64,000 nucleotides of DNA from Silene conica (lineage: Eukaryota; Streptophyta; Magnoliopsida; Caryophyllales; Caryophyllaceae): positions 44,348,079 through 44,412,078 of the forward strand of contig CM055313.2 in assembly GCA_029255685.2 (NCBI GenBank), read 5' to 3'. How positions within the stretch are numbered: position 1 is the first letter of the stretch; each line of letters starts with the position of its first letter. Below are positions 24,098 through 36,848 of this stretch, piece after piece. The notes below the pieces were generated by a model, which saw only the letters and a program-made list of their open reading frames with translations, was not told where the DNA came from and searched no databases. Both the position numbers and the translations under genes were made by a program.

Positions 24098-24150
24098 ATC
24101 ACCCCAACTTCAAAAAGTTTCGTCCTCGAAACTCGAACGGACATAAATCT
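24098..24150 (-). promoter_or_regulatory. Polypurine tract and conserved 3' sequence of the Tekay-like element
   Basis: On the minus strand, AAGTTGGGGTGAT directly precedes the 3' LTR. Just upstream is the near-palindrome GTTTCGAGGACGAAAC, also found next to the LTRs of the 6-kb array. Confidence 0.75.
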
Positions 24151-24162
24151 ATATACTATACC

Positions 24163-27100
24163 TCAATCAAATAAGAAAGGATGCGCAGCACGCATCGATG
24201 CCTCAGTCTCCCAAGTCTGCTCCTCGACCTCGCCGCAACGCCATAGGATCTTCACCAAGGGCACCACCTTGCTCCTAAGCTTCCTCTCCTGTCGGTCAAG
24301 GATCTTCACGGGACGCTCCTCGAAAGCAAGACTCGGCTCCAGGTTCTCAATCTCTCTAGGCAAAACGTGACTCGGGTCACTAATGTATCTGCGGAGCTGG
24401 GAAACGTGAAAAACGTTATGAACCTTGCCCAAGCTAGGAGGCAAGTCCAAACGATAAGCTACGGCACCAATCTTCTTTGCGATCACAAAAGGTCCAATGT
24501 ACTTAGGGCTTAGCTTGCCCTTAACGCCAAACCTTTTGACACCTTTCAACGGAGACACCCTCAAAAAGACACTGTCGCCCTCCTCGAACTCTAAGGGCCT
24601 ACGACGGACATCTGCATAGGACTTCTGCTGGTCCTGAGCGGCTTTCATCCTATTCCTAATGAGCTGTACACGGTCAATGGTCTCAGCTAGCTGATCAGGT
24701 CCAAGGTCACGAACATCACTAGCCTGATCCCAACAAATAGGGCTACGGCACTTCCTGCCATAAAGAGCCTCGTACGGAGCCATACCAATGGAAGCATGAT
24801 AACTGTTGTTGTAAGAAAACTCTACCAACGGCAAACTCTGCTCCCAAGAACTCTGAAAATCGAGGGCACAAGCGCGGAGCAAATCCTCAAGTGTCTGTAT
24901 CGTCCTCTCGGACTGACCATCGGTCGCAGCATGAAAAGCTGTGCTCATCAACAAACGGCTACCCATAGCCTCCTGCAAGGCCTTCCAGAACCTGGAACAA
25001 AACCTCGGATCACGATCTGAAACTATCTCTCTCGGCACACCGTGATATCGGACTATCTCAGCAATATAAGCCCTGGCTAAACGATCCATGTCCCACGTCT
25101 CTCTGATCGGCACGAATCTGGCACACTTAGTTAGACGATCAACAATAACCCAAATCGCATCTTTGCCTCCCACGGTCTTAGGCAAAGCGGTGACAAAATC
25201 CATAGATATGCACTCCCACTTCCACTGAGGAATGGGAAGCGGCTGTAGCAAACCACCAGGTCTCCTGTGCTCTATCTTGACTTGTTGACAAGTCAAGCAC
25301 CTACTAACATAATCCAAGATCTCCTTCTTCATACCAGGCCACCAAAACATAAGCCTCAAATCCTTGTGCATCTTCTCTCCACCCGGATGAACGGAGTATG
25401 GTGACAAATGAGCCTCATCAAGAATCCTCTTCCTCAAATTTGGCACCACAGGAACATACATCCTACCACGGAACCTAAGGAAACCATCAGCATCAATCAC
25501 CAAGTCAGGTGCAACACCACTCGAAATATTAGCCTCGAACTTCTTAAAATCGGCATCTAAAGGCAAACTCTGGCGAATCTCCCAATATAAAGACGGCTCG
25601 GCAGTCATAGCAGACAACCAATCAAAACCACTACCCACCATCTCTAATCTCAGCTTCCGGAACTCAGAACACAACTCATCGGGCAATACTCTCATGGCAC
25701 TCATCGAATGAGAAGTCTTGCGACTAAGCGCATCTGCAACTACATTGGCTTTTCCCTCATGATACAACAACTCGATGTCATAATCTTTCACCAACTCTAG
25801 CCAACGTCTCTGTCTCATGTTAAGGTCTTTCTGAGTGAAAATGTACTTAAGACTCTTATGATCTGTGAAAATACGGCAATGGGATCCAATCAGGTAATGA
25901 CGCCACATCTTCAAGGCATGAACAACTGCGGCTAACTCCAAATCATGAGTCGGATAGTTCACCTCATGAACTCTCAACTGTCTAGATGAATATGCTATCA
26001 CCTTACCACTCTGCATCAGTACACACCCAAGTCCTAACATCGAAGCATCGCAATATACATCAAAGTCCACTCCGATCTCTGGCAAAGCTAACACTGGGGC
26101 GGAAGTCAATCTGGTCTTCAACTCCTGGAAGGAACTCTCACACTTGTCGGTCCACACAAACTTGGCTTCTTTCTTCAGCAACTGAGTCATCGGACGAGCC
26201 AATCTCGAAAAATCCTCAACAAATCTACGATAGTAACCAGCCAAACCCAAAAAGCTACGGATCTCTCCCACATCCTTGGGACTCTCCCAATCAACCACAG
26301 CCTCTATCTTTGCGGGATCAACCATCACACCCTCGCTGGATATCACATGTCCTAAAAAGGCAACCTTCGAGAGCCAAAATTCACACTTTGAAAACTTTGC
26401 GAACCACTTCTGCTTGCGCAGAATCCCTAGAATCAATCGAAGATGCTCAGCATGTTCCTCATCGGTCTTCGAATATATCAAGATGTCATCAATGAAAACC
26501 ACTACACATGTGTCCAAATACTCGCTGAAGGTACGGTTCATCTGATCCATGAAAATAGCCGGTGCATTAGTCAACCCAAAAGGCATGACTACAAACTCAA
26601 AATGCCCATATCTGGTACGAAAAGCAGTCTTTGCAATATCAGCCTCTCTCACTGGAATCTGATGATAACCCGATCGAAGATCAATCTTAGAAAACCTCGA
26701 AGCACCTCTCAACTGATCAAACAAATCATCAATCCTAGGCAAAGGATATCTGTTCTTCACGGTCACTCGGTTCAACTCTCTATAGTCAATGCAAAGTCTC
26801 ATGGAACCATCTTTCTTCTTAACGAACAAAACAGGAGCACCCCACGGAGAAGCACTAGGTCTAATGAAACCTTTCTCGATCATCTCTTCCAATTGCTGCT
26901 TCAACTCTTTCAACTCTGGCGGAGCCATACGGTAAGGAGCTTTGGAAATCGGTCCGGTACCTGGAACAAGCTCAATGGTAAACTCCACATATCTCTCTGG
27001 CGGTATCCCTGGCAAGTCATCTGGGAACACATCTGGATACTCACAAACAATGGCTACATCTTCAAGCTTCGGTAGCGATGGTTTAGCAGCTGTAACAACA

Positions 27101-28599
27101 CACAGGAAGGCTTGGCAACCCTTCCTAAGAAGATGAGATGCTTTCATCGAGGAAATCACTCGGACACCCTTTTGAGGGCGAGTTTCCCTATAGGAAACAC
27201 GAACTCCTGAAGAACTCCTCAAGCAGATTTTCTGGTCGCGACACTCGAAGCGAGCATGGTATCGCGATAACCAATCCATACCGAGGATAATGTCAAACTC
27301 CTCGAGAGGAAATCTCAGTAAGTCCGCTGGAAATGTGGCTTGACCAATAACAATAGGAACATCCCTATGGGACGATGAGCAGGCAAATACGTCTCCAGAA
27401 GGTAAGGAAATGGAAGTCTCCTCAACCAACGAAGACTCAAGAGCTAGACGATCGGCGAACTGAGTCGATATAAATGATAAAGAAGCTCCAGTGTCGAACA
27501 AAATAAGGCACTCAGCGCCAAGTACAGAAAATATACCAGCCACAATATCCGGATGAGCCTCAGCCTCAGCCCTAGTCATCACAAAAATCTTCCCTTTCGG
27601 CTTCCCTCCTCTGGTAGCTGCAGCAGCAGTGGCAGCCTTGCCCAATGCGGTGTTTCTCTCAGGACACTCAAAGGATCTATGCCCAAGTCCGTTGCATGTA
27701 TAGCACTTGAAAGCATTCTTGAAACAGTCGAACCCTGGGTGAGGTGGTTTACCACAACGGTGGCAAACGCTAGCAGCTGTGTCGGTGTGAACAATGGTCT
27801 TGGGAATCGGAGCAGTGAACCTCTCGAATCGCTTCTTCTGGGAAGAAGGCGATGAAGCAGTAGGAACGAAAGGTCTCTTCCCCTGGTACACAGACCTCTG
27901 GTGAGAAGTGAAACTGGGAGCAGCGGCACGAGTCTCAGCATCAATAGCACGAATGGAACTCTCGGCCCAAATAGCATCGTCATACACCTCCACAAAAGAA
28001 GTAGAGTCACGACGAACCATGCTCTCAATCCTCGGCCCTAGCTTCCCACGGTAGAAATATACCCTCTCAGCCTCATCACGAACAAATCTCGATGCAAAGT
28101 GAGCTAACTGGTTGAACTTGTCAGTAAATTCTTGAACGGTCATCTTGCCTTGCTTCAAATCCATAAATTCTTTCAACCTCTGCGATCTCAACTCCTTGGG
28201 ATAGAACCTCGCCTCGAGCCTGTCTTTGAAAGCCTCCCAATCGAACATCGGGTCAAGAATAGCGGTAGGTCCAGCCAATGCCCACCAACGGTCAGCCTCC
28301 AATGTCAGGAAGTGAGCGGCTAAACGCACTCTATCCTCCCTAACGACTGAGTATAAGGTGAAGCTCTTCTCCATCTCTCTAAACCACTCTGTGAGGGCTA
28401 CTGGGTCAGCCTCGCCTCCGTAGGTCCTAACATGGCTTCGGGACATCTGAGAAGCAATCCAGGAGAAGCTACCCGGACGATTAGTCTCGCCGCCCGGCGG
28501 TGGAGGAGGTGGAACATTCTCCGCTTGCTGTCTCTGAGTCTCAAGCAAATGCTGAATTGCTTGAAGAACGATGTTATCAGCAGCTCTAGGTCTCACCAT
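24163..28599 (-). CDS. Gag-Pol polyprotein of the Tekay-like chromovirus
   Basis: 1478 residues in one frame. Gag core about 60-230; two CCHC knuckles (C279-C282-H287-C292, C299-C302-H307-C312); aspartic protease D369-T370-G371; reverse transcriptase with LCIDYRELN (602-610), D640 and FIDD (702-705); RNase H with D851, E888, D913 and D956; integrase zinc finger H1064, H1071, C1101, C1104; integrase triad D1134, D1195, E1231; GPY/F-type region ending YIGPF (1367-1371); chromodomain about 1426-1475. All key residues are present, with no stops. It would make the particle, cDNA and integration complex; the chromodomain is thought to direct integration to particular chromatin. Start chosen as the ATG at 28599, about 170 nt from the primer site. 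Its codons are more GC-rich than the surroundings. Confidence 0.95.
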   Translation of the reverse strand: MVRPRAADNIVLQAIQHLLETQRQQAENVPPPPPPGGETNRPGSFSWIASQMSRSHVRTYGGEADPVALTEWFREMEKSFTLYSVVREDRVRLAAHFLTLEADRWWALAGPTAILDPMFDWEAFKDRLEARFYPKELRSQRLKEFMDLKQGKMTVQEFTDKFNQLAHFASRFVRDEAERVYFYRGKLGPRIESMVRRDSTSFVEVYDDAIWAESSIRAIDAETRAAAPSFTSHQRSVYQGKRPFVPTASSPSSQKKRFERFTAPIPKTIVHTDTAASVCHRCGKPPHPGFDCFKNAFKCYTCNGLGHRSFECPERNTALGKAATAAAATRGGKPKGKIFVMTRAEAEAHPDIVAGIFSVLGAECLILFDTGASLSFISTQFADRLALESSLVEETSISLPSGDVFACSSSHRDVPIVIGQATFPADLLRFPLEEFDIILGMDWLSRYHARFECRDQKICLRSSSGVRVSYRETRPQKGVRVISSMKASHLLRKGCQAFLCVVTAAKPSLPKLEDVAIVCEYPDVFPDDLPGIPPERYVEFTIELVPGTGPISKAPYRMAPPELKELKQQLEEMIEKGFIRPSASPWGAPVLFVKKKDGSMRLCIDYRELNRVTVKNRYPLPRIDDLFDQLRGASRFSKIDLRSGYHQIPVREADIAKTAFRTRYGHFEFVVMPFGLTNAPAIFMDQMNRTFSEYLDTCVVVFIDDILIYSKTDEEHAEHLRLILGILRKQKWFAKFSKCEFWLSKVAFLGHVISSEGVMVDPAKIEAVVDWESPKDVGEIRSFLGLAGYYRRFVEDFSRLARPMTQLLKKEAKFVWTDKCESSFQELKTRLTSAPVLALPEIGVDFDVYCDASMLGLGCVLMQSGKVIAYSSRQLRVHEVNYPTHDLELAAVVHALKMWRHYLIGSHCRIFTDHKSLKYIFTQKDLNMRQRRWLELVKDYDIELLYHEGKANVVADALSRKTSHSMSAMRVLPDELCSEFRKLRLEMVGSGFDWLSAMTAEPSLYWEIRQSLPLDADFKKFEANISSGVAPDLVIDADGFLRFRGRMYVPVVPNLRKRILDEAHLSPYSVHPGGEKMHKDLRLMFWWPGMKKEILDYVSRCLTCQQVKIEHRRPGGLLQPLPIPQWKWECISMDFVTALPKTVGGKDAIWVIVDRLTKCARFVPIRETWDMDRLARAYIAEIVRYHGVPREIVSDRDPRFCSRFWKALQEAMGSRLLMSTAFHAATDGQSERTIQTLEDLLRACALDFQSSWEQSLPLVEFSYNNSYHASIGMAPYEALYGRKCRSPICWDQASDVRDLGPDQLAETIDRVQLIRNRMKAAQDQQKSYADVRRRPLEFEEGDSVFLRVSPLKGVKRFGVKGKLSPKYIGPFVIAKKIGAVAYRLDLPPSLGKVHNVFHVSQLRRYISDPSHVLPREIENLEPSLAFEERPVKILDRQERKLRSKVVPLVKILWRCGEVEEQTWETEASMRAAHPFLFD

Positions 28600-28747
28600 C
28601 CTTCAAAAGAGAAAATAAGGATTAGCTTAGCAATTAGCAATCACAATTAGACTACAAAATAAGTCCTTAAATCTACCCATCTCTCATTCATTATTTGTTT
28701 ATTTGGTCAAGTTAAGGTTGGGGGTCACATGAGTGCGTCGGGAGCAA

Positions 28748-28765
28748 TAATGCTCTGATACCAAC
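28748..28765 (-). other. Primer binding site (initiator tRNA-Met), Tekay-like element
   Basis: Reading minus: GTTGGTATCAGAGCATTA immediately after the 5' LTR, matching the tRNA-iMet 3' end complement. Confidence 0.9.
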
Positions 28766-29489
28766 TGTAAAACCCCTCGCGAAAGCGGAAAAGTAAACAC
28801 ATAAAAGTACTAAAAATGCAGCGGAATTTAAAACTTTTTAGAAGATAAAACCACATGCGAGAAGTCTTAACTGAAACATAAACTGAAACTGAAAACTGAA
28901 ATGGATAAGTAACAGTTCTAGGTACGGAAATGGAAATATATACATCGCCTGGGATGGAACATCCCTACAGGCACCAAAACGTAAACAACAAAGTCTAAGA
29001 GTCTAGCTAAGCGTAAACGGGTAAGTCATCTGATGAATGGATCATCACTCGCTAGCTCTCCTGTAACCCTGATCTCCAACCCTGCATGTACCTACATACA
29101 TGAAAACATGTACGCCACAATCAGTGGGGAGTGACTAGAGTTCTCCTAGCCACCTTTTGTGACAACACGTAACATATAAAGCAATACAGAATACTCCAAC
29201 ATATAACAACATGTGAAGCATAAACAACTCATCATCTGATCTCTTACTATCAGGCGATTACCATGCACGGCTCTCAACTAACTTCATAAACAACTAGGAA
29301 GGAGAGCCGGTTTCCCTACTGGTTACCCAGTCGGGGGGTCTTTCAGTCCCACTATTTATGAAACCGAACAAGAGTCATCCAATGCCTTGGATGATTAAAC
29401 CACAACTCAATAAACATTCATTAACTCATCTTTATCAATAACCATCTCTGATACAAACCAACTCAAGGTAAGAAGACAACATCAGCAAG

Positions 29490-30049
29490 TAAAGGTTCAG
29501 CGGTCAACTTAAGACATAACCTATACCAAATTCATTCAGCAAGTGAAAAGGTTCAGCGGTCAACTTAAGACATAACCTAGACACCAAACAATCATTCAGC
29601 AAGCAAGGACTCAGAGGCCAACTTAAGGCATAGACCCGCCAATCAGCAAGATACTAGACTCAGCGGCCAACTTAAGGCATAGACTAGCATCCAAAAGCAA
29701 AGGACTCAGAGGCCAACTTAAGGCATGTCCCTTCACCACATCACAAGGTACCAGACTCAGAGGCCAACTTAAGGCATGTCCTAGCACCAAACATCTACAC
29801 TCCGGGCAAGGTGTCAATACCTTAGCTATCCCGTTGTGCAGCTGCTCCACTCGTCAGACTCAGAGGCCAACTTAAGGCATGTTCCAACGCGATCACTATC
29901 AAACATGTCTGGACTCAGAGGCCAACTTAAGGCATGTTCCAAACACGACAAACATACACATATAGGGCTCAGAGGCCAACTTAAGGCATATCCCCATATA
30001 TGACAAACAACTCACGTATTAAGTTCAGAGGCCAACTTAAGGCATAACT
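29490..30049. repeat. Ten-unit hairpin array (right Tekay LTR)
   Basis: Same array as at 21893-22452, with no difference seen. Confidence 0.85.
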
Positions 30050-30339
30050 TAATACGCATCAATACAATATAAATCAAAGTTTATGAACTAAACATCAGTT
30101 CTACTTTTCTTATCCTCTAATCACCACTTAATTGACCCCGAGAACTAAGTTAAGGGAGAGCCGGTTTCCCTTTCGGTTGCCCGACCGGGGGGTCTCTATC
30201 CTCACTCCATTCCCGAACCCAATATAGTGTTGCCCGTACACCGGGGACCTCAAATACATGTCACAAGTATACAAAACGAGTTTCAATCAAAACCGATTAA
30301 CCGTTTAAAAGTTATGAACGAAAAACTAATAAACGACAT

Positions 30340-30742
30340 TCAGGGGTCCCCAGCCGGTCGGCAGGCAGCCGGTCGGCCGGCTGGTGACCTCTCCCCTTTC
30401 ACTTTCCTTCAAAACCGAGAAATAACAAGAAAGGGTTCCCAGCCGGTCGGCAGGCAGCCGGTCGGCCGGCTGGGAAGACCTTCCCAAAGCCTACAAAACA
30501 ACTCGCATCCAATCCCATATGTACCCTCAGCCGGCTGGCAGGCGGCCGGTCTGCCGGCTGAGGTCCCCTTCTACTTAGGTCTTCGCAAAGTTACTCAAGA
30601 CAAAACGACTACCAGCCGGTCGGCAGGCAGCCGGTCGGCCGGCTGGCAGTCCTAGGCCAATTTCCACAAAAACTCGACAATTCACCAGATGCTCTCCCAG
30701 CCGGTCGACCGGCGGCCGGTCGGTCGACCGGCTCAGAGAGCC
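30340..30742. repeat. Five-unit GC-rich hairpin array (right Tekay LTR)
   Basis: Same array as at 22743-23145. Confidence 0.85.
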
Positions 30743-31699
30743 TGTCACGCAAAAACGCATTTTCCAAATACTTCTAAATCTCCACAAATTGATACCCAAA
30801 CTTCACAATTGCTACAATATAAGTTTACCCATCATTATTAAACATTCAATACTACTTCCTAGCAGCACGAAATTCCCATAACAATCCTTAAGACGGTCAA
30901 AACAAGTATCCGTCGCAAACATGAGATTTTCCATCAAAACAACATATGAGCATATAAGCCTTAACAAGCATAAATTCATCAAAGTAAAGCATTCCTAAGC
31001 ATGTTACTACAACTCTTGATCATCAAACATTAACAAAAACAGAAATCAAGTCAAGAATCACATCAATATGCTAATATACACATAAAGGCCGAGTTTCTCA
31101 TTATCGTCACCTTAAAGCTTATTCCGGCAAGTGATCCTCCTCTACCACGTAAGAGTCCACGTCGGGATCGTCAAGACCAACCCCTACAATAAAGAAAACG
31201 GTTTAAGAACACCAAAAACGAATTATAGGAGAACAGGCCGAATTTTAAAGGTTGACGAAACGAAAATTGAAAGTGATGGATGTCTTGGAAATCGAACGAG
31301 GATTCCGAAAATGTACTTACTTTCGCGATTCGATGAACGGATGATGGAGAAAACTCGAAAAGAAGGAAGGGTTTTATGGAGGTTTTGAGAGATTTAAAGT
31401 TACAGTGAAATGAAACTTGAGGGAGAAGAAGATGTCGACATATGGGGTTTATAAGGTACAAGTGGGTCCTTTCCGAATAATTAAATAGAACGGACTTTTA
31501 AACGGATATGGAACGAGTACTTGAGTCGGATATTTAATTATGCCAAGTTGTATTCGTCTTAAGAACTGGAGGTTCTTAAGGCGGATCTTATTTATTTATA
31601 AAAATTTCCGAATTAAATTATTAAAATGTTATTTTATTATGTAAAATAATTCAAAACGATTAAATTGGATTTTACGAAAATACGGGATGTTACATATAC

Positions 31700-33549
31700 A
31701 ATTGTGCAAATGACAAAATAAAATGGAATTCATTTTATGTATGGTGTGTCGGTTTGGGTAAGTATTTGGAGGAGTATTGGAGGTTATTTATTAACCCCAA
31801 ACATTATGATTAAAAGGGGTTGAGCTTTAATCATCTTATAGCCACCCTAGTTCATGGGTAAGCTAAATATGCTTTCCTCTTCTCTTCCCCATGCCTTGGA
31901 CACGGCATCACAATCCACTCCTCATATATCATGTGTGAATTGTTCACAACATTTTCATTCTAACCCTAGCCACATTTCTAGTGTGAGATCTAAATCAAAA
32001 CCTCAAAAAATATTATTAGATAATATTAGTACTACTATAATAGTTATAGTATAAGGTTATTTTTCTAATTAGATTAGAATAACAAACTAAGTTTAAGGAA
32101 ACTGATTATTACACCTAGCTAAGTGTAAGTTTTGGCTTTAAGGATTGTCTTGGGTGCATCTTGGAGGAGGTATCCTACTTTGGATACTAACGGTTGGAGG
32201 ATCATCCTAGCACCGGTTTCGTCGGATTGTAAGTATTCGACTCCATTATTCCGCATAAATTATAAGCATGCATAAGATCTTGAAACCCTAATTAAAGAGT
32301 TAATTAGGAGATTATAATTAGTAAGACTAATTATTTAAGGGCTTGTAAAACATAGTACCCTTCAATTGGTATCAGAGCAAAATGGTTGCTTGCATGCTTT
32401 TCGGTATAATTTTTACGAAGTTATTTGATAACAAAATAAAATTGAAATTTTAAAACCATATTCGATATGGCCGAAAATTTTAATGCATGAATACCTACTG
32501 GTCCTAAAAGTGTTTTAGGTTATTTGGAATGATTCTTGGATATATATTGTTCATTTGTATAATTAATTCGGTTATTTGTCATTTTAAATCGATTAAAATG
32601 AATTAAATTGGGAAAAATAGTTATTTATACTTTCTGGCCGAGATTTTTTAGTATGGTCTCACATGTATTTTCTATGTTATGAATATGAATTTTTGTAATT
32701 ATTACAGTTAAAATGCATGGTTTATGAACTTTAAATGTTAAAATGCCATAAAATGAGAATAAATGGGTTTATATAGTTATATTGCGAATTTAACTACGAT
32801 TTTAGAGTATGTCACTTGCAATATTTGATATGTTCATCACCATATTTTTCTTGAGAGCCAAAAGTTTTTTCATATTTAATTTTTAATTGTTAATTGTTAA
32901 AGTTAAAAATTGAATTGTAAAAGGTCATAAAATGCTTTTCAGCCCTTGGGCAGTGTATTAGCTGTAATTTCTGTCCATATCAGTTCCCTAAGTGTTTTGG
33001 AATATGTAAAAATAATATTAGTATTTTATTGCATGCCTTTAAAGTGAATTTTGAATTTACGGCTTAAAAATGCGTGTTTTATGTTTTATTTATGAAATAA
33101 ATTAATAATTTTGTAATACTAATATTTATAAAGTTCTGAAATTTTAAGAAAAATTCCAGAATATTTAAAATTTGAATTTTGAATTTTTCGAAATTTTATG
33201 ACTCTTTTAGAATTTTATATTATTTTTCCCGTAAAACCGATTAAAATACGAACAATATTTGAAAACAAGTTAAGTCATGTTCAAAATTAAGTAAAACTAA
33301 ATTTTGAAGCCTAAAAGAGTTAGGATGATTAACTTTAATGTGAATATCGATTCACGTGATGCCAAATGATTTTAAACGTTAAAATCACACAATTCCATAA
33401 AACCAGGTTATACGATAACTATATATATTTTAATGATATTCAATAGGACGATTTGTCTTAGGGTTGCATGTTAGTTCATATACATAAGCATTGCATATTT
33501 TATTATGATTGTCATAATTTTATTTACGTAATTTTGGAATTATGTAATT
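31700..33549 (+). other. Copia-A: end of 5' LTR and start of internal region
   Basis: 31700-32364 is the last part of the Copia-A LTR; 32365-32378 is the primer site ATTGGTATCAGAGC; the rest is AT-rich internal sequence without a credible ORF. Confidence 0.65.
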
Positions 33550-34254
33550 TGTAAAACCCCTCGCGAAAGCGGAAAATTAAAACATACAAAGTACTAAAAA
33601 TGCAGCGGAATTAAAACTTTTTAACATAAACATCCGAGGTGAATTAAAACCTGAAAACTGAAACTGACATAAATAGAAATAGATAAGTATACTGTCTAAG
33701 TATCAAAACGAAATATATACAACAGCCTGGGATGGAACATCCCTACAGGCACCAACAAAACTGTATCAAAACTAAGAGTCCAGCTAAACGATATAAGTGT
33801 AAGTCATGATGAAAGGATCATCGCTCGCTAGCTCTCGTGTTAACCCTGCCAACCTGCATGTACCTACATACATGAAAACATGTACGCCACAATCAGTGGG
33901 GAGTGACTAGAGTTCTCCTAGCCACCTTTTGTAACGACACGTAACACAGAAATACAAACAGAATACTCCAGCATATATCAATATGTGAAGCATAACATAA
34001 CTCATCAACTGATCTCATACTAACATGCAAACTCTAATGCACGGCTCTCAACCAACTTCATAAACCGTTTGGAAGGAGAGCCGGTTTCCCTACTGGTTAC
34101 CCAGTCGGGGGGTCTTTCAATCCAACTATTTATGAAACCGATCATAGAGTCATCCAATGCCTTGGATGAACAACCACAAAATCAAGTATCAATATCAACA
34201 TCTAAATCTGACTCTATACCAACGCTAGGCAAGCAGATAAAACTCAGCAAGTAT

Positions 34255-34800
34255 AAGGTTCAGCGGTCAACTTAAGACATAACCTACATACTAATCATTC
34301 AGCAAGTGTAAAGGTTCAGCGGTCAACTTAAGACATAACCTAAACACCAAAACATTCAACAAACAAGGACTCAGAGGCCAACTTAAGGCATGGACCTGCC
34401 AATCAGCAAGACACTAGACTCAGACTAGCACCCAAAAGTAAAGGACTCAGAGGCCAGCTTAAGGCATGTCCCTTCACTACATCACAAGATACTAAACTCA
34501 GAGGCCAGCTTAAGGCATGTTCTAGCATCAAACATCTGCACTCCGGGAAAGGTGTCAGTTCCTTAGCTACCCCGTTGTGCAGCTGCTCTACTCGTCAGAC
34601 TCAGAGGCCAACTTAAGGCATGTTCCAACGCAATCACAATCAAACATGTCTGGACTCAGAGGCCAGCTTAAGGCATGTCCCAGACACGAAAGACATACAC
34701 ATATGGAGCTCAGAGGCCAGCTTAAGGCATATCCCCATATATGACAAACAACTCACGTATTAAGTTCAGAGGCCAGCTCAAGGCATAACTCAATACGCAT
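34255..34800. repeat. Core-constant hairpin array in the solo LTR
   Basis: Same arrangement as in the young Tekay LTRs with core CAGAGGCCARCTTAAGGCAT (often AGCTTAAGG). Stems persist despite divergence, for example TGTCTGGAC/GTCCCAGACA and CATATGGAG/CCCCATATATG. One unit near 34417 is shortened. Confidence 0.8.
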
Positions 34801-35084
34801 CAATACAATGTCATCAAAGTCTATGAACTAAACTATAGTTCTACTTTCTTAACTTCTAATCAACACTTAATTGACCCCGGGAACTAAGTTGAGGGAGAGC
34901 CGGTTTCCCTTTCGGTTACCCGACCGGTGGGGTCTCTATCCTCACTCCATTCCCGAACCCAATGTAGTGTTGCCCATCCTCCGGGGACCTCAAATACATA
35001 TCAAAGATACAAGGAACGAGTTTCAAACAAAACTGATCAACCGTCTAAAAGTTATGAACGATTTACAAAATGGAAACAAGCTAC

Positions 35085-35460
35085 AGGGGTCCCCAGCCGG
35101 TCGGCAGGCAGCCGGCCTACCGGCTGGTGACCCAACTCAGCCTCCCCTTTCTTTAAAACTAAAACAGCCCAAAAGGACTCCCAGCCGGTCGGCAGGCAGC
35201 CGGCCTACCGGCTGGGAACCCAATCCCATATGCGCAATATTTCACAATGAGGCTCCCAGCCGGTTGGCAGGCGGCCGGTCTACCGGCTGGGCACCTCTTT
35301 CCCTACTTACAAAATACGCAAGACAACATCAAAAGAGACTACCAGCCGGCCCACCGGCTGGCAGTCCAAAACCCAATTTCTCCAAAACCTGCAAAAACCC
35401 ACTAAAGACACTCCCAGCCGGTCGACCGGCGGCCGGTCGGTCGACCGGCTCAGAGAGCCT
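35085..35460. repeat. GC-rich hairpin array in the solo LTR
   Basis: Five units at about 35092, 35180, 35256, 35340 and 35413. The fourth has lost its centre and is reduced to CCAGCCGGCCCACCGGCTGG, still a perfect stem. In the third, T-A next to the CAGCC/GGCTG core in the young LTR is C-G here, a paired substitution. Confidence 0.8.
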
Positions 35461-36409
35461 GTTCGTAAAAATCGCGATTTCCAGCCTATACAAAACTTCA
35501 TAAATCGACACTAATTCTTAAGAATCGCTACAACTGAAGTTTACACAACATCACAAACCACTCAACAACACTAATTAACAGCAATTCAATCCATAACAAT
35601 CCTCAATAAGATTATATAATGTATCCGTCGCAAAACATGAAATTTCTGAAATTAGCTTATGAACATGTGAAACATCAACAAGGCATGAATTCATCACATA
35701 AGAACATTCCTAAACATGTTACTAAGTCCATTAATCATCAATCTTAAACAAAAATCAGAAACAATAACAAGAACACATCAAAACTTGCTATTTTAACAAA
35801 AAGGCCGAGTTACTCGTAATCGTCACCTCAAATGCAATCCGGCTCAAAGATCCTCCTCTAAGATGAAGCTATCCACTTCCGGGTCGTCCAAGCCCACGCC
35901 CTACAAGCACGAAAAACGAGATTACGGACTGAAAACGGATTTTAGGAAAAACAGCCCAAATTTCGAAATAGAGGAAATGAAAATCGGAAGTGACGGATGA
36001 CTTGCGAATTCGATGAGGATTCCGAAAATGTTATTATTACCTTGATTTGATGAACGGATGATGAAGAATTAAGCAAAAGAAGATGATTATTTATGGAGGT
36101 TTATGAAAATGGAGTTTACTGTTATTTTGTTTTGAGGATGGAGGAAATGTCGACACAAATGATTTTAAGGGGCTTAAGAATTGTCCTTTCCGTTTTAAAT
36201 GAAACGGGTTAGGATAACTTGAACGGGTTTTAAATGTGAACTTAAGTTTACCAAATTTGTATTCGTCTTAAGGACTTAAGGTTCTTAAGACGGATCTTAC
36301 TATTTATTTAAAATACTTTTCGATAATTTATTAAAATATTATTTTATTACTTAAAATAATTAAAAACGCTTAAAAATGTATTTATAAAAATACGGGATGT
36401 TACATAATT

Positions 36410-36848
36410 TACTTAATATGGCCTTAGTTTTAATCGATAATTCCCGTAATGTAAGGGGTTATTGATTCGGATGTAATTAATGTGATCTCGTATCACTTTA
36501 CTTATTGTTTTTCTATTTTATAATGTATAAAGTAGATAAAAAAGTTGTAATTTTGGTAAATTTCGGAGAGCCTTGAAGACGGTGCCTTTCGGAAAGGAGT
36601 TCCGACCGAAACGGTGATTGCCTTGGGATGCGTGCCTCGTGAAGTTCAAGGGACCAAGGAGTTGGTTTCCGAATTTGTACTTTATATTACTTTTCTATTT
36701 TAGGATTTTACTTATGCTTTATATGTTTGCATGCATAGCCAAATCGTCATATCATGTCATGCATTTTTATCGAGTTTATCGACCAAGTCAATTAAATTTA
36801 TCGTTGATTCACCGACTTAGTTCACTTAAAGGAGATAGATAATAAAAT
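36410..36848 (+). other. Copia-A internal sequence (continued)
   Basis: AT-rich stretch between the solo LTR and the 6-kb array, with a G-rich patch near 36570-36670. No domain recognised. AAAAT at 36844-36848 is the likely target duplication of the array. Confidence 0.5.

Larger units (their letters stand above)
21169..31694 (-). mobile_element. Complete Tekay-like Ty3/Gypsy chromovirus
   Basis: 10,526 bp between TATAC target duplications (21164-21168, 31695-31699). The element reads on the minus strand: 5' LTR 31694-28766, primer site, a single gag-pol frame (28599-24163), polypurine tract, and 3' LTR 24097-21169. Domain order PR-RT-RH-INT defines Gypsy; a C-terminal chromodomain ([13 protein letters not shown].. 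VKILW.. EEQTWE) fits the Tekay/Del clade. Both LTRs are exactly 2929 bp and I find only two substitutions between them, so this is a very recent, probably autonomous insertion. It lies in the Copia-A LTR. Confidence 0.93.
28766..31694 (-). repeat. 5' LTR of the Tekay-like element
   Basis: 2929 bp, offset 7597 from the other LTR. The two differences I see are near 31381 (G for C) and near 31487 (A for G). It carries the same hairpin arrays at 29490-30049 and 30340-30742. Confidence 0.95.
33550..36404. mobile_element. Solo LTR of the Tekay-like family
   Basis: 2855 bp from TGTAAAACCCC to GGGATGTTACA, flanked by the perfect 5-bp duplication TAATT (33545-33549, 36405-36409) with no internal region. 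It is a solo LTR left by recombination between the two LTRs of one insertion. It is clearly diverged from the young element at 21169-31694 (many substitutions and small indels) yet keeps both hairpin arrays. Confidence 0.9.
16412..36848 (+). mobile_element. Copia-A: LTR retrotransposon remnant split by later insertions
   Basis: The LTR starts TGTTGGGAAATATG at 16412 (CCTAG just before is the expected target duplication) and ends CCCTTCA at 32364. Removing the CACTA element and the Tekay element joins 16412-16648, 20850-21168 and 31700-32364 into an LTR of about 1.22 kb. A tRNA-iMet primer site, ATTGGTATCAGAGC, follows at 32365. The internal region continues at 32365-33549 and 36410-36848, interrupted by a solo LTR and then by the 6-kb array. 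No gag or pol is visible in these 1.6 kb, so it is non-autonomous or has a long leader. LTR similarity to Copia-C suggests Copia. The 3' LTR is outside the window. Confidence 0.7.

Noticed and set aside
24796-28650. Plus-strand ORFs up to 210 residues inside the Tekay gag-pol
   Set aside because: Antisense shadows of the intact 1478-residue polyprotein.
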